DNA of 64,000 nt from the NCBI RefSeq assembly GCF_001650735.1, contig NZ_LXVY01000034.1, positions 310,001 through 374,000 of the forward strand. Direction: 5' to 3'. Under the pieces are notes generated by a model. It saw only the letters and a program-made list of their open reading frames with translations. It searched no databases and was not told the origin of the DNA. A program made the position numbers and the translations under genes. Positions 50,911 through 59,479 of this stretch are shown here, one piece after another. Within the stretch, counting starts at the first letter, position 1, and every line of letters starts with the position of its first letter. This stretch comes from Sphingomonas sp. TDK1. GTDB taxonomy: Bacteria > Pseudomonadota > Alphaproteobacteria > Sphingomonadales > Sphingomonadaceae.

Positions 50911-51792
50911 ATGCAATTCCGATCGGCGGCAATGATCGTCAACACCAAGTCCCGCCATGGCCAGGACTGGTTCGATCGTGCCTGCGCCCGCTTCGGCGAG
51001 CAGGACATGCCAGTCGATGCGCATGCGGTCGACGATCCGGATCGCCTGGAGGCCGTGCTGGGCGAGGTGCTGGCGAAGAAGCCCGAGCTGGTGATCCTCG
51101 GCGGTGGCGACGGCACGATCAGCGGACTGGTAGACAAGCTCGTCGGCAAAGGCGTCGTGCTCGGCGTGCTGCCCTTGGGCACGGCGAACAGCTTCGCCCG
51201 CTCGCTGGGTGTCCCTCTCGATCTCGACGGCGCGGTCGACACGATCCTGAAAGGGCGGCCGAAGCGGATCGACCTGGGCATGATCGACGATGACTATTAC
51301 GCCAGCACCGCCGCGATCGGCCTGTCCCCCCAGATCGCCGAGACCGTGCCGCACAACGTCAAGCGCTGGTTCGGCCGCATGGGCTATCTCAGCTGGGCGG
51401 CGCTGCAGTTCCTGAAGTTCAAGCCGTTCACCGTGATCGTCGGCGAAGGCAAGGATGCCAAGCGGTTGCGCGCCGTGGAGGTGCGAATCTCCAACGGCCC
51501 GTTCCATGGCGGCACCGAGCTGGTGGACGAGGCCGGCGTCGCCTCGGGCGAGATCGTCGTCCAGGTCGTAAAAGGCCATGTGAAGTCGCGGCTGGTGCGC
51601 AACTGGGCCGCCTCCGTGCTGCGCCTGGAGGCGCGCAAGGAAGATACCGTCACCTTCCGCGGCACGGCGCTGCGGGTCGCCACCGAGCCGCCGCTGCCGA
51701 TCTCGATCGACGGCGAGGTGCTGGCGAAGACGCCGGTGGTAGCGAAAGTGGCGGCAGCGGTGATCGACGTGATGGTGCCCGCCGCCAACTGA
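50911..51792 (+). CDS. Diacylglycerol kinase-family lipid kinase (YegS/BmrU-like)
   Basis: 293 residues. The catalytic signature LGGGDGTISGLVDKL is followed by LPLGTANSFARSLGVP, the conserved G-T-x-N step of this ATP-dependent kinase fold. The later ISIDGEVL is also family-typical. Substrates in relatives are diacylglycerol, phosphatidylglycerol or sphingolipid-type lipids. In a sphingomonad a sphingoid-base or ceramide substrate is imaginable but not supported by sequence. It converges with valS over a shared hairpin. Confidence 0.92.
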   Translation: MQFRSAAMIVNTKSRHGQDWFDRACARFGEQDMPVDAHAVDDPDRLEAVLGEVLAKKPELVILGGGDGTISGLVDKLVGKGVVLGVLPLGTANSFARSLGVPLDLDGAVDTILKGRPKRIDLGMIDDDYYASTAAIGLSPQIAETVPHNVKRWFGRMGYLSWAALQFLKFKPFTVIVGEGKDAKRLRAVEVRISNGPFHGGTELVDEAGVASGEIVVQVVKGHVKSRLVRNWAASVLRLEARKEDTVTFRGTALRVATEPPLPISIDGEVLAKTPVVAKVAAAVIDVMVPAAN

Positions 51793-51799
51793 CGAGGAT

Positions 51800-51823
51800 A
51801 CGCCCCGGCTCGCACCGGGGCGT
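51800..51823. terminator. Bidirectional hairpin between the lipid kinase and valS
   Basis: ACGCCCCGG (51800-51808) and CCGGGGCGT (51815-51823) form a perfect 9-bp stem with the loop CTCGCA in the 35-bp gap between convergent stops. The stem is very GC-rich. No long T-run is present on either side. Confidence 0.6.
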
Positions 51824-51827
51824 CCGC

Positions 51828-54512
51828 TCAGCCCAATCGCGCCAGTGCCGCCGACAGACGCTCGGCTTCCGCCGCCTTCTCGGCATGGTCGGCACGTGCC
51901 TTCTCGACCGCCTCCGGCTTCGCACGTTCGACGAAGCTCGGATTGCCGAGCCGGCCTGCGAGTCCGTCCCGTTCCTTCTCCGCGGCGGCAATCGCCTTGG
52001 TGAGGCGGGCGCGTTCGGCTTCGAGGTCGACGACGTCGCCGAGCGGCATGACGAAGGTCGCTTCGTCCACCACCAGCTGGAGCGCGCCGCCCGCAGGCGC
52101 GTCGCCTTGCGCCTGGTCGACCCGACCGAGCCGTGCCAGCGCCGCGTCCTGCCGCGCCAGACGCGCGACCGTCTCGGCCGAGGCATCGCGAATGTGCAGC
52201 GGGAGGCGCGCGCCCGGCGGCACGTTGAGCTCGGTGCGCGCGGCACGGATTTCGCTGACCAGCCGGATCAGCCAGTCGATCTCCTGCGCCGCCTTCGGAT
52301 CGAGCGCGCGGGCATCGGCCATCGGCCATTTCGCGACGATCAGGTCATGGTCGCGCGGGCCCATTTTCGACCACAGCTCTTCGGTGATGAAGGGCATGAA
52401 CGGGTGGAGCATGACGAGGATCTGGTCGAGCGCCCAGCCCGCGACGGCGCGGGTCTCGTCCGCGTCGGCAGCAGCAACGCCCTCGCCCTGCAGCACCGGC
52501 TTGATCAGCTCCAGATACCAGTCGCAGAAGCGGCTCCAGACGAACTGATAGATGCTGTTCGCCGCCTCGTCGAAGCGCAAGTCCGCCAGCGCGAGGTCCA
52601 GCGCCTGCACCGTCGCGATGGTTTCCGCGATGATCCAACGGTTTACCGCCAGCTCCGCAGACGGCGCCTCAAGCTGCTTGCTCGCGGCGATGCCGTTCGC
52701 CTGGCAGAAGCGCGCGGCGTTCCACAGCTTGGTCGCGAAGTTGCGATAGCCTTCCAGCCGCTTCTCATCCATCTTGATGTCGCGGCCCTGGCTTTCCATC
52801 GCCGCCATGAAGAAGCGCAGCGCGTCGGCGCCATACTTGTCGATCATGCCCAGCGGATCGACGGTGTTGCCCTTGGACTTGGACATCTTCTGGCCGTCCG
52901 CCGCGCGGACAAGACCGTGCAGATACAGGGTCTTGAACGGCACTTCCTTCATGAAGTGCAAGCCCTGCATCATCATCCGCGCGTCCCAGAAGAACAGGAT
53001 GTCGAAGCCGGAGATGAGCACGTCGTTCGAATAGCGCCCGCCAAGCGTGGGATCGGTGTTCTCGGGCCAGCCGAGCGTCGCGAACGGCCACAGTGCGGAG
53101 GAGAACCAGGTGTCCAGCACGTCGGAATCGCGGGTGAGCGCAACGCCCTCCCCGGCCTGCGCCTGCGCCTCTTCCTCTGTCTCGGCGACATAGGGCTTGC
53201 CGTCGGCATCGAACCACGCCGGGATGCGGTGGCCCCACCAGAGCTGGCGGCTGACGCACCAGGGCTGGATGTTCTCCATCCAGTTGAAATACGTCTTTTC
53301 CCAGCTCTTCGGCACGATCTTGGTCGCGCCCGACCGGACCGCCTCGATCGCCGGCTTGGCGAGCGTCGCGGCATCGACATACCATTGGTCGGTCAGCCAG
53401 GGCTCGATCACCTGGCCCGAACGGTCGCCATAGGGGGTCTGGATGGTCCGCGGTTCGGCGTCGTGCTCGGCACCGTCCTTGTCGACGTACGGCACGAGGA
53501 AGCCCTCGTCCTTCAGCCGCGCGACGATCGCCTTGCGCACCTCGAACCGGTCGAGCCCGATCAACTCGGCAGGCACCAGCCCGTCCTGGGTCTGGCAGAT
53601 CGCCGCCTTGGCATCGAGCATGTTGAGCATCTCGCCGGCTTTAATTCCAGCGCGAATACCGACCTCGAAGTCATTGAAATCATGGCCAGGTGTGATCTTC
53701 ACCGCGCCCGAGCCGAGCGCCGGATCGGCATGCTCGTCGCCGACGATCGGGATCAGGCGGCCGGTGATGGGCAGCCGAACCTGCTTGCCGATCAGCGCCT
53801 TGTAGCGCTCGTCCTCGGGATGCACGGCGACCGCCATGTCGGCCAGCATCGTCTCGGGGCGCGTCGTCGCGACCTGGATGAAGCCCGAACCGTCCGCCAG
53901 CGGATAGCGCAAATGCCAGAAATTGCCGCGGACTTCCTTGGTCTCGACCTCCAGATCCGAGATCGCGGTGCCGAGGCCCGGGTCCCAGTTCACCAGCCGC
54001 TTGTCGCGATAGAGCAGGCCCTGGCGATGGAGTTCGACGAACACCTTGAGCACGGCCCTGGAGAAGCCCTCGTCCATGGTGAAGCGCTCGTTCGCCCAGT
54101 CCATCGAGCAGCCGAGCCGGCGCAGCTGGCGGGTGATCTGGCCGCCGCTCTCCGCCTTCCATTCCCACACCTTGTCGACGAACGCCTCGCGGGTGAAGTC
54201 GGTACGCTTCTGCCCGGCGGCGTTGAGCTGGCGCTCGACCACCATCTGCGTGGCGATGCCGGCATGATCGGTGCCGACCACCCAGCGCGCATCCTTGCCC
54301 TTCAGCCGCGCATGGCGGACCAGGATGTCCTGCAGCGTGTTGTCGAGCGCGTGGCCGATGTGCAGGCTGCCCGTCACGTTGGGCGGCGGATTGACGATCG
54401 TCCAGGGCTCGGCGCCCTCACGCGCGGGGCGGAACAGGCCTTCGTCTTCCCAATGGGCGTACCAGCGGGATTCGATGTCGGCGGGGTCGAAGGTCTTGGG
54501 GAGTTCGGTCAT
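51828..54512 (-). CDS. valS: Valine--tRNA ligase
   Basis: 894 residues from the ATG at 54512. The class I signatures are IVNPPPNVTGSLHIGHALDN (HIGH) and KMSKSKGN (KMSKS). The editing domain lies between, with TTRPETMLADMAVAVHP. A C-terminal coiled-coil arm (rich in Ala/Glu/Lys/Arg) ends the protein, as usual in ValS. It charges tRNA-Val and clears mischarged Thr. It lies 70 bp after the receiver-only gene and probably belongs to a longer transcript or has its own promoter in that gap. Confidence 0.98.
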   Translation of the reverse strand: MTELPKTFDPADIESRWYAHWEDEGLFRPAREGAEPWTIVNPPPNVTGSLHIGHALDNTLQDILVRHARLKGKDARWVVGTDHAGIATQMVVERQLNAAGQKRTDFTREAFVDKVWEWKAESGGQITRQLRRLGCSMDWANERFTMDEGFSRAVLKVFVELHRQGLLYRDKRLVNWDPGLGTAISDLEVETKEVRGNFWHLRYPLADGSGFIQVATTRPETMLADMAVAVHPEDERYKALIGKQVRLPITGRLIPIVGDEHADPALGSGAVKITPGHDFNDFEVGIRAGIKAGEMLNMLDAKAAICQTQDGLVPAELIGLDRFEVRKAIVARLKDEGFLVPYVDKDGAEHDAEPRTIQTPYGDRSGQVIEPWLTDQWYVDAATLAKPAIEAVRSGATKIVPKSWEKTYFNWMENIQPWCVSRQLWWGHRIPAWFDADGKPYVAETEEEAQAQAGEGVALTRDSDVLDTWFSSALWPFATLGWPENTDPTLGGRYSNDVLISGFDILFFWDARMMMQGLHFMKEVPFKTLYLHGLVRAADGQKMSKSKGNTVDPLGMIDKYGADALRFFMAAMESQGRDIKMDEKRLEGYRNFATKLWNAARFCQANGIAASKQLEAPSAELAVNRWIIAETIATVQALDLALADLRFDEAANSIYQFVWSRFCDWYLELIKPVLQGEGVAAADADETRAVAGWALDQILVMLHPFMPFITEELWSKMGPRDHDLIVAKWPMADARALDPKAAQEIDWLIRLVSEIRAARTELNVPPGARLPLHIRDASAETVARLARQDAALARLGRVDQAQGDAPAGGALQLVVDEATFVMPLGDVVDLEAERARLTKAIAAAEKERDGLAGRLGNPSFVERAKPEAVEKARADHAEKAAEAERLSAALARLG

Positions 54513-54582
54513 GGTGACAGGGGCTTTAGCGTTGCCCCTGCCCCGCGCACAACCCTTGCCGACGCGCCCTTGCCCCGGACGC

Positions 54583-54936
54583 TCAGCTGAGCGTGCTGAG
54601 CACCTTGTCGACGCGGTCGAGGGTGAACGGCTTGGAGAGCACCGGCCGGTCGCGGTGGAGCGGCGCGATGCTGTCATCGGCGCCGCCGGTCGCGAGCACG
54701 AAGGGGATGCCGAGTTCGGCGAGCTTGTCGGCCACCGGCCAGCTCTGCTCGCCGCCGCGCAGGTTCACGTCGAGGATCGCGGCATCGATGCCGCCGGCGC
54801 CGATCCGATCCAGCGCCTCCGCCACGGTGTCGGCCGTTCCCGCCGGAACACGGTCCAGCGCATCGAGGAAATCCTCGAGCATCATGGCGATCAACGGCTC
54901 GTCTTCGACGATGAGAATGTTACGCGGACCCTGCAT
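54583..54936 (-). CDS. Single-domain response regulator (receiver only)
   Basis: 117 residues from the ATG at 54936, which has AAGGGGG four bases upstream. It is a complete receiver with EDE (11-13), the phospho-acceptor Asp56 (AILDVNLRGGE) and Lys102 (LSKPF), and no output domain. Single receivers of this type act as phosphate shuttles or sinks or through protein contacts. It lies 40 bp downstream of cckA on the same strand, so a role in or against the CckA phosphorelay is possible but not shown. Confidence 0.92.
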   Translation of the reverse strand: MQGPRNILIVEDEPLIAMMLEDFLDALDRVPAGTADTVAEALDRIGAGGIDAAILDVNLRGGEQSWPVADKLAELGIPFVLATGGADDSIAPLHRDRPVLSKPFTLDRVDKVLSTLS

Positions 54937-54976
54937 ATAACCCCCTTTGCAGGAAAAATTGTTTCGTGCCAAGCAC

Positions 54977-57370
54977 TTATTTGGTCACCAATATCACCTG
55001 AACCGCTTCTGCAAGTTGTTGCACGGAAAAGGGTTTCGGCAGAAAGGCAACATTGTCGAGATCGATCGAACGACGCAATTGTTCCTCCGCATAGCCTGAC
55101 ATGAAGAGGATCGGGAGGTCCGGCCAGCGATCCCGCACCTTGCGGGCCATGCTGGGCCCATCCATCACCGGCATCACGACGTCGGAAACCAGAAGATCCG
55201 GCTTCTCCATCGTCTCGATCGTTTCAAGCGCGACTTCGCCATTTTCGGCGGTGACCACCGAATAGCCCTGGCGGGTCAGTGCGCGTTCGGCGATCGCCCG
55301 GACCATATCTTCGTCCTCGACGACGAGGATCGTGCCGGTACCCCAGAGATCGGCGGGTTTATCCTTCACCACCGGCAGCTTGGCTACCGCCGCTTCTGGC
55401 GCGGTGTGCACCGGCAGATAGATGGTGAAGGCCGCGCCGCCGCCCGGATTGTTCTCGGCGAAGATATAGCCGCCCGATTGCTTGATGATGCCGTAGACCG
55501 TCGACAGGCCAAGCCCCGTCCCCTTGCCCACCTCCTTGGTGGTGAAGAACGGCTCCCAGATCTTGGGCAGGATCTCGGGCGGGATGCCGGTGCCCGTGTC
55601 CGAGATGCGCAGCGCGGTATAGTCGCCCACCGGCAGCACGTCGTCATCCATGCGCCGGACATCGGCCGAGGAGACCGCCAGCGTCTCGATCGTCAGCGAA
55701 CCGCCGCCGCTGGGGTTCTTGCTCAGCATCGAATCGCGCGCGTTCACCGCGAGATTGACCACCACCTGTTCCAGCTGCCCGGGATCGGCGCGCACAGGCC
55801 CGAGGTTGCGGCCATGCTTCACGTCGAGCGACACGGTTTCGCCGAGCAGGCGCTTCAACAGGTTCGAGACTTCCGAGATGATGTCGGGCAGCTGCAGCAC
55901 CTGCGGCCGCAGCGTCTGCTGGCGCGAGAAGGCGAGCAGCTGGCGGGTCAGGCTCGCCGCGCGATTGGAGTTGGCGCGAATCTGCTGGATATCGTCATAA
56001 TCGCTGTCCCCCGGCGAATGGCGCATCAGCATCAGGTCGCAATGCCCGATGATCGCGGTGAGGATGTTGTTGAAATCGTGCGCGACGCCGCCCGCGAGCT
56101 GGCCTACCGCCTGCATTTTGGTCGCCTGGGCGATCTGGCGCTTCAGCTTGCCCTCCTCGCCCGAATCGCGCAGGCTGAGCAGCACAGCGGCATCGCCAAG
56201 TCCGCGCGCACCGGCGATGGTGATCGCGACCGGCTCCTCGGAAGCGTCCTTCAACCGCACCGTGATTTCCAGCGATTGCGGGGCACCGCCGGCAAAGCGC
56301 CGCACGGCATCCGCCAGCGTCGCCTTGTCCTCACGCACCACCAGATCGCCGGGATAGAGCGGCGGCGCGGCCGGATGCACGCGCGCCGTGCGGACGAACG
56401 CGTCGTTCATCGTCAGGAACCGACCGTCGCGATCGATCAAGGCAAGGCCGGTCGGAAGCAGCGAGATCAGCGAATGGACATGGGCCGAGGCGCTGCCCGC
56501 GAGCGCCGGGGCGGCGAGCGCCGTCGGCTCCTCGTCGAGAAGTGCCACGAGCAACGGCGCCTCGTCGCCTTCCAGAAACGGTATCTGCAGCACCCGGAGC
56601 GGCGTACCCTCGATCCCCTCGCGCTCGAAGCGCACCTGGCCGATCGAATCGGTGATCAGCAGCCGCGCGAAATCGCGGCCGTCGACAATGCCGTCGGCGC
56701 TGCCGAGCGCGCGGTGACGGAATACCCGGTTGGCGGATCGGATGCGCCCGTCCGGCGCCACCAGCACGACCATCACCCCGGCACCGCCCAGACGATCGCC
56801 GGTCGGGCCCGCGAGCAACCCCTGCAACTGCACGGCGAGATCCAGCGCGTGGATACCGATGAAGCGCCACACCAGCGATTCGTCGCCGACCCGAACGACG
56901 CGCACCGCAACCTGCGCGCCGAACACCTGAACGTCGCTGCACCGGCTCTCGCCATCCCGCCAGGCCGCCCGCGCACAGGCTCCCAGCGCACGCTCGCCTT
57001 CCTCGCCGATCGGCAGGCTGGGTGGCGTCGGCCAGCCGCCGAACAGCGCTTCGTAGCGCGGATTGGCGCAGACCAGCCGTCCGCTGCGATCGGTCACCGC
57101 CAGCGCATCGTCGCTGGCCGAGGCGAGCGCATGGGCGATCGCCCAATCGGTATAGCGTTCGATGCTGGTGCTGGGCGACCGGAACAGCCGGCCGATCGCC
57201 AGCAGCAGCCCGGCCGCCAGCAGGGCAGCCGCACCGAAGCCGGTGGCAATCGCGCGATCGTTCAGGCTGAGAAGGACGACGGCCGCTGCGGCGACGCCCG
57301 TAACCACCACCGCCGCGATGGGCAGCAGCAGGGACGGCTTGGGCAGCTCGGCATCGGGCAGACTTGCCAT
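54977..57370 (-). CDS. cckA: Cell-cycle hybrid histidine kinase CckA
   Basis: 797 residues. Two membrane helices (about 14-35 and 41-62) are followed by PAS-like regions, then the H-box with His431 (MQAVGQLAGGVAHDFNNILTAIIG), which matches CckA closely. ATPase motifs are NLAVNARDSM, ISDTGTGIPPEI and GKGTGLGLSTVYG. A C-terminal receiver domain follows (ILVVEDEDMVRAIAERAL, phospho-acceptor in LLVSDVVMPVMDG). CckA passes phosphate through ChpT to the master regulator CtrA, and in sphingomonads it controls motility and cell-cycle genes. ChpT and CtrA are not in this window. Confidence 0.93.
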   Translation of the reverse strand: MASLPDAELPKPSLLLPIAAVVVTGVAAAAVVLLSLNDRAIATGFGAAALLAAGLLLAIGRLFRSPSTSIERYTDWAIAHALASASDDALAVTDRSGRLVCANPRYEALFGGWPTPPSLPIGEEGERALGACARAAWRDGESRCSDVQVFGAQVAVRVVRVGDESLVWRFIGIHALDLAVQLQGLLAGPTGDRLGGAGVMVVLVAPDGRIRSANRVFRHRALGSADGIVDGRDFARLLITDSIGQVRFEREGIEGTPLRVLQIPFLEGDEAPLLVALLDEEPTALAAPALAGSASAHVHSLISLLPTGLALIDRDGRFLTMNDAFVRTARVHPAAPPLYPGDLVVREDKATLADAVRRFAGGAPQSLEITVRLKDASEEPVAITIAGARGLGDAAVLLSLRDSGEEGKLKRQIAQATKMQAVGQLAGGVAHDFNNILTAIIGHCDLMLMRHSPGDSDYDDIQQIRANSNRAASLTRQLLAFSRQQTLRPQVLQLPDIISEVSNLLKRLLGETVSLDVKHGRNLGPVRADPGQLEQVVVNLAVNARDSMLSKNPSGGGSLTIETLAVSSADVRRMDDDVLPVGDYTALRISDTGTGIPPEILPKIWEPFFTTKEVGKGTGLGLSTVYGIIKQSGGYIFAENNPGGGAAFTIYLPVHTAPEAAVAKLPVVKDKPADLWGTGTILVVEDEDMVRAIAERALTRQGYSVVTAENGEVALETIETMEKPDLLVSDVVMPVMDGPSMARKVRDRWPDLPILFMSGYAEEQLRRSIDLDNVAFLPKPFSVQQLAEAVQVILVTK

Positions 57371-57441
57371 CGTTCACCGATGTTCTGCCGCAGGCCCAGC
57401 GTCAAGCGTCGATCGCTCGAAAGCGGATTGTCGCGTTCGCC

Positions 57442-57984
57442 TTATGCGCGCTGAAGGCGCTGCTGCAGGCGACGCTTGCGTTTGTGGAGGATCCACCAGC
57501 GCCACAGCAACCCACTGCCGAAATAGCCGAGCACCGCAAGCACGACGGCGATGGTGACCAGTCCGGTAAGCGTCGCCGGCCCCGCCTGGTGCAGCAGCCA
57601 GTCCAGCCAGCCGGGGGTATCGCCCGACAGCACCTCCTGCGCCGCGCGGGGCCCGAGGATCCAGCTGCCCAGCCAATAGGCCGCGACCCACAGCGGCGGC
57701 GTGGTGAAAGGGTTGGTGAAGAAGGTGGTCGCGGCCGCCGCGGGGATGTTGGCGCGCAGCGGCAGGGCCAGCAAGGCGGATGCGGGGATCTGCCCCATCG
57801 GCACCAGGATGCCGGTGAGCATGCCCAGCGCGACGCCGCGCGGCACCGAACGGCGGGTGAAGCGCCACAGCGACGAATGCATCACGCGCCCGGCTACCGG
57901 CTTCAACCAGCGATTGGTCTCGATCGATTCCCGAGTGGGGACCGCCTTGTCGGCCAGGCGACGCAGGCGGCCCTGCGCGGCCAT
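57442..57984 (-). CDS. DUF2062 domain membrane protein
   Basis: 180 residues from the ATG at 57984, one base after the smpB stop. The core RRSVPRGVALGMLTGILVPMGQIPASALLALPLRANIPAAAATTFFTNPFTTPPLW is the DUF2062 signature, found in small inner-membrane proteins of unknown function. Three hydrophobic segments are visible, and the C-terminus is strongly basic (HKRKRRLQQRLQ). It is probably co-transcribed with smpB. Confidence 0.9.
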   Translation of the reverse strand: MAAQGRLRRLADKAVPTRESIETNRWLKPVAGRVMHSSLWRFTRRSVPRGVALGMLTGILVPMGQIPASALLALPLRANIPAAAATTFFTNPFTTPPLWVAAYWLGSWILGPRAAQEVLSGDTPGWLDWLLHQAGPATLTGLVTIAVVLAVLGYFGSGLLWRWWILHKRKRRLQQRLQRA

Positions 57985-57985
57985 C

Positions 57986-58468
57986 TCAGCCGCGGTCCCG
58001 GAGGATGCGCGACTGCTCGCGCTTCCAGTCGCGCTCCTTGATGGTTTCGCGCTTGTCATGCGTCTTCTTGCCCTTCGCCAGCGCCAGTTCAACCTTCGCA
58101 CGCCCCTTGCTGTTGAAATAGACCGACAGCGGGACCAGCGTCATGCCCTCGCGGGCGACGGCGCCGTGCAACTTGTTTATCTCGCGCTCGTGAAGCAGCA
58201 ATTTACGCGGCCGCTTCGCCTCGTGATTGAATCGGTTGCCGTGGCTGAATTCGGGGATGTTGGCGTTGACCAGCCACACCGCCTCGTTCTTTATCTCGGC
58301 ATAGGCCTCAGCGATCGAGCCCTCGCCGAAGCGCAGCGACTTCACCTCGGTCCCGGTCAGCACCAGGCCGGCTTCATAGGTCTGCTCGATGAAATAGTCG
58401 AAGCGCGCGCGCCGGTTCTCGGCAACGGTCTTCACTTTGTCGAAGGTAGCGGGACGCGGACGGGCCAT
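57986..58468 (-). CDS. smpB: SsrA-binding protein SmpB
   Basis: 160 residues, a normal length. SmpB binds tmRNA and brings it to stalled ribosomes for trans-translation. Typical pieces are ENRRARFDYFIEQTYEAGLVLTGTEVKSLR, NANIPEFSHGNRFNH, RKLLLHEREI and a basic tail (GKKTHDKRETIKERDWKREQSRIL). The tmRNA gene itself is not in this window. dapA lies 67 bp upstream on the same strand. Confidence 0.97.
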   Translation of the reverse strand: MARPRPATFDKVKTVAENRRARFDYFIEQTYEAGLVLTGTEVKSLRFGEGSIAEAYAEIKNEAVWLVNANIPEFSHGNRFNHEAKRPRKLLLHEREINKLHGAVAREGMTLVPLSVYFNSKGRAKVELALAKGKKTHDKRETIKERDWKREQSRILRDRG

Positions 58469-58535
58469 AAGAGGGCGGGATGTAGGGAGGCGGAGGCCGG
58501 AGCGCCAGCCGTTTGTTGGCGCCCCGGTCGGAAGG

Positions 58536-59417
58536 TCAGAGAAGTCCGGCGAAATCCAGCGCGGCGTCCACCGCCTTGCGGCTCGCTTCGCCCGCCTCGG
58601 TCATCGGCAGGCGCAGTTCCTGGGGGAAGCCGGGACGCACGCGGCCCATCGCATATTTGACCGGACCTGGGGACGCATCGGTGAACATCGCGATGTGGAG
58701 CGGATACAGCTTGTCGTGCAGCTCCAGCGCGCGGGCGGTGTCACCTTCTGCCCAGGCCGCCTGAAAGTCGGCGCACAGCTTCGGCGCGACATTCGCCGTC
58801 ACGGACACGCAGCCCACCCCGCCCATCGCGTTGAATGCCAGCGCGGTCTCGTCATTGCCCGAGAGCTGGACGAACCCGGTGCCGCAGCCCGCGCGCTGCT
58901 CGGAGACGCGGCTGAGGTTGCCGGTGGCGTCCTTCACGCCGACGAACGTCTCCGGGAACGCCTTCACGATCCGCGCCATGGTGGCGGGCTGGATATCGGT
59001 CACGGTACGGCCGGGAACGTTGTAGAGCACGATCGGCAGATCGGTTGCCTCCGCCACCGCGGCGAAGTGGCGGAAGATCCCCTCCTGGCTCGGACGGTTG
59101 TAATAGGGCGGCACCATCAGCGCGGCGTCGGCGCCGGCATGCTGGGCGGCATGAACATTGTCGATCGCCACCTTGGTATCGTTCGAACCGGCACCGGCGA
59201 GAATCTTTACCCGGCCTTTCGCCTGATCGGCACAGACCCGCACGATGTGGAAATGCTCGTCCTTCGGCATGGTCGCGGCCTCGCCGGTGGTGCCGCAGGG
59301 CACCAGCGCGGCGGAGCCTTCGCCGATCTGCCATTCGACGAGCGCGCGGAAATCCTCCTCCGCGAACGCGCCGTTACGGAACGGCGTCACGAGCGCAGGG
59401 ATCGATCCAGAAAACAT
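58536..59417 (-). CDS. dapA: 4-hydroxy-tetrahydrodipicolinate synthase
   Basis: 293 residues. DapA condenses pyruvate with aspartate semialdehyde, the first committed step to diaminopimelate and lysine. The Schiff-base Lys is in GVKDATGN, the catalytic Tyr in VLYNVPGRT, and the Thr-Thr pair in PCGTTGEAATM. The start region SGSIPALVTPFRNG is typical. It is divergent from a lytic transglycosylase gene with 62 bp between the starts, so both peptidoglycan-related genes may share a control region. Confidence 0.97.
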   Translation of the reverse strand: MFSGSIPALVTPFRNGAFAEEDFRALVEWQIGEGSAALVPCGTTGEAATMPKDEHFHIVRVCADQAKGRVKILAGAGSNDTKVAIDNVHAAQHAGADAALMVPPYYNRPSQEGIFRHFAAVAEATDLPIVLYNVPGRTVTDIQPATMARIVKAFPETFVGVKDATGNLSRVSEQRAGCGTGFVQLSGNDETALAFNAMGGVGCVSVTANVAPKLCADFQAAWAEGDTARALELHDKLYPLHIAMFTDASPGPVKYAMGRVRPGFPQELRLPMTEAGEASRKAVDAALDFAGLL

Positions 59418-59479
59418 CGCGCGGAATCATCCTCTTTTTCGGTAGAAACGGGGTGGCAGATACGGCGCGATCTCCTATC

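Noticed and set aside
51885..54590. 900-codon plus-strand frame antisense to valS
   Set aside because: The composition (rich in Arg, Gly, His, Asp) is that of an antisense shadow, and ValS is certain.
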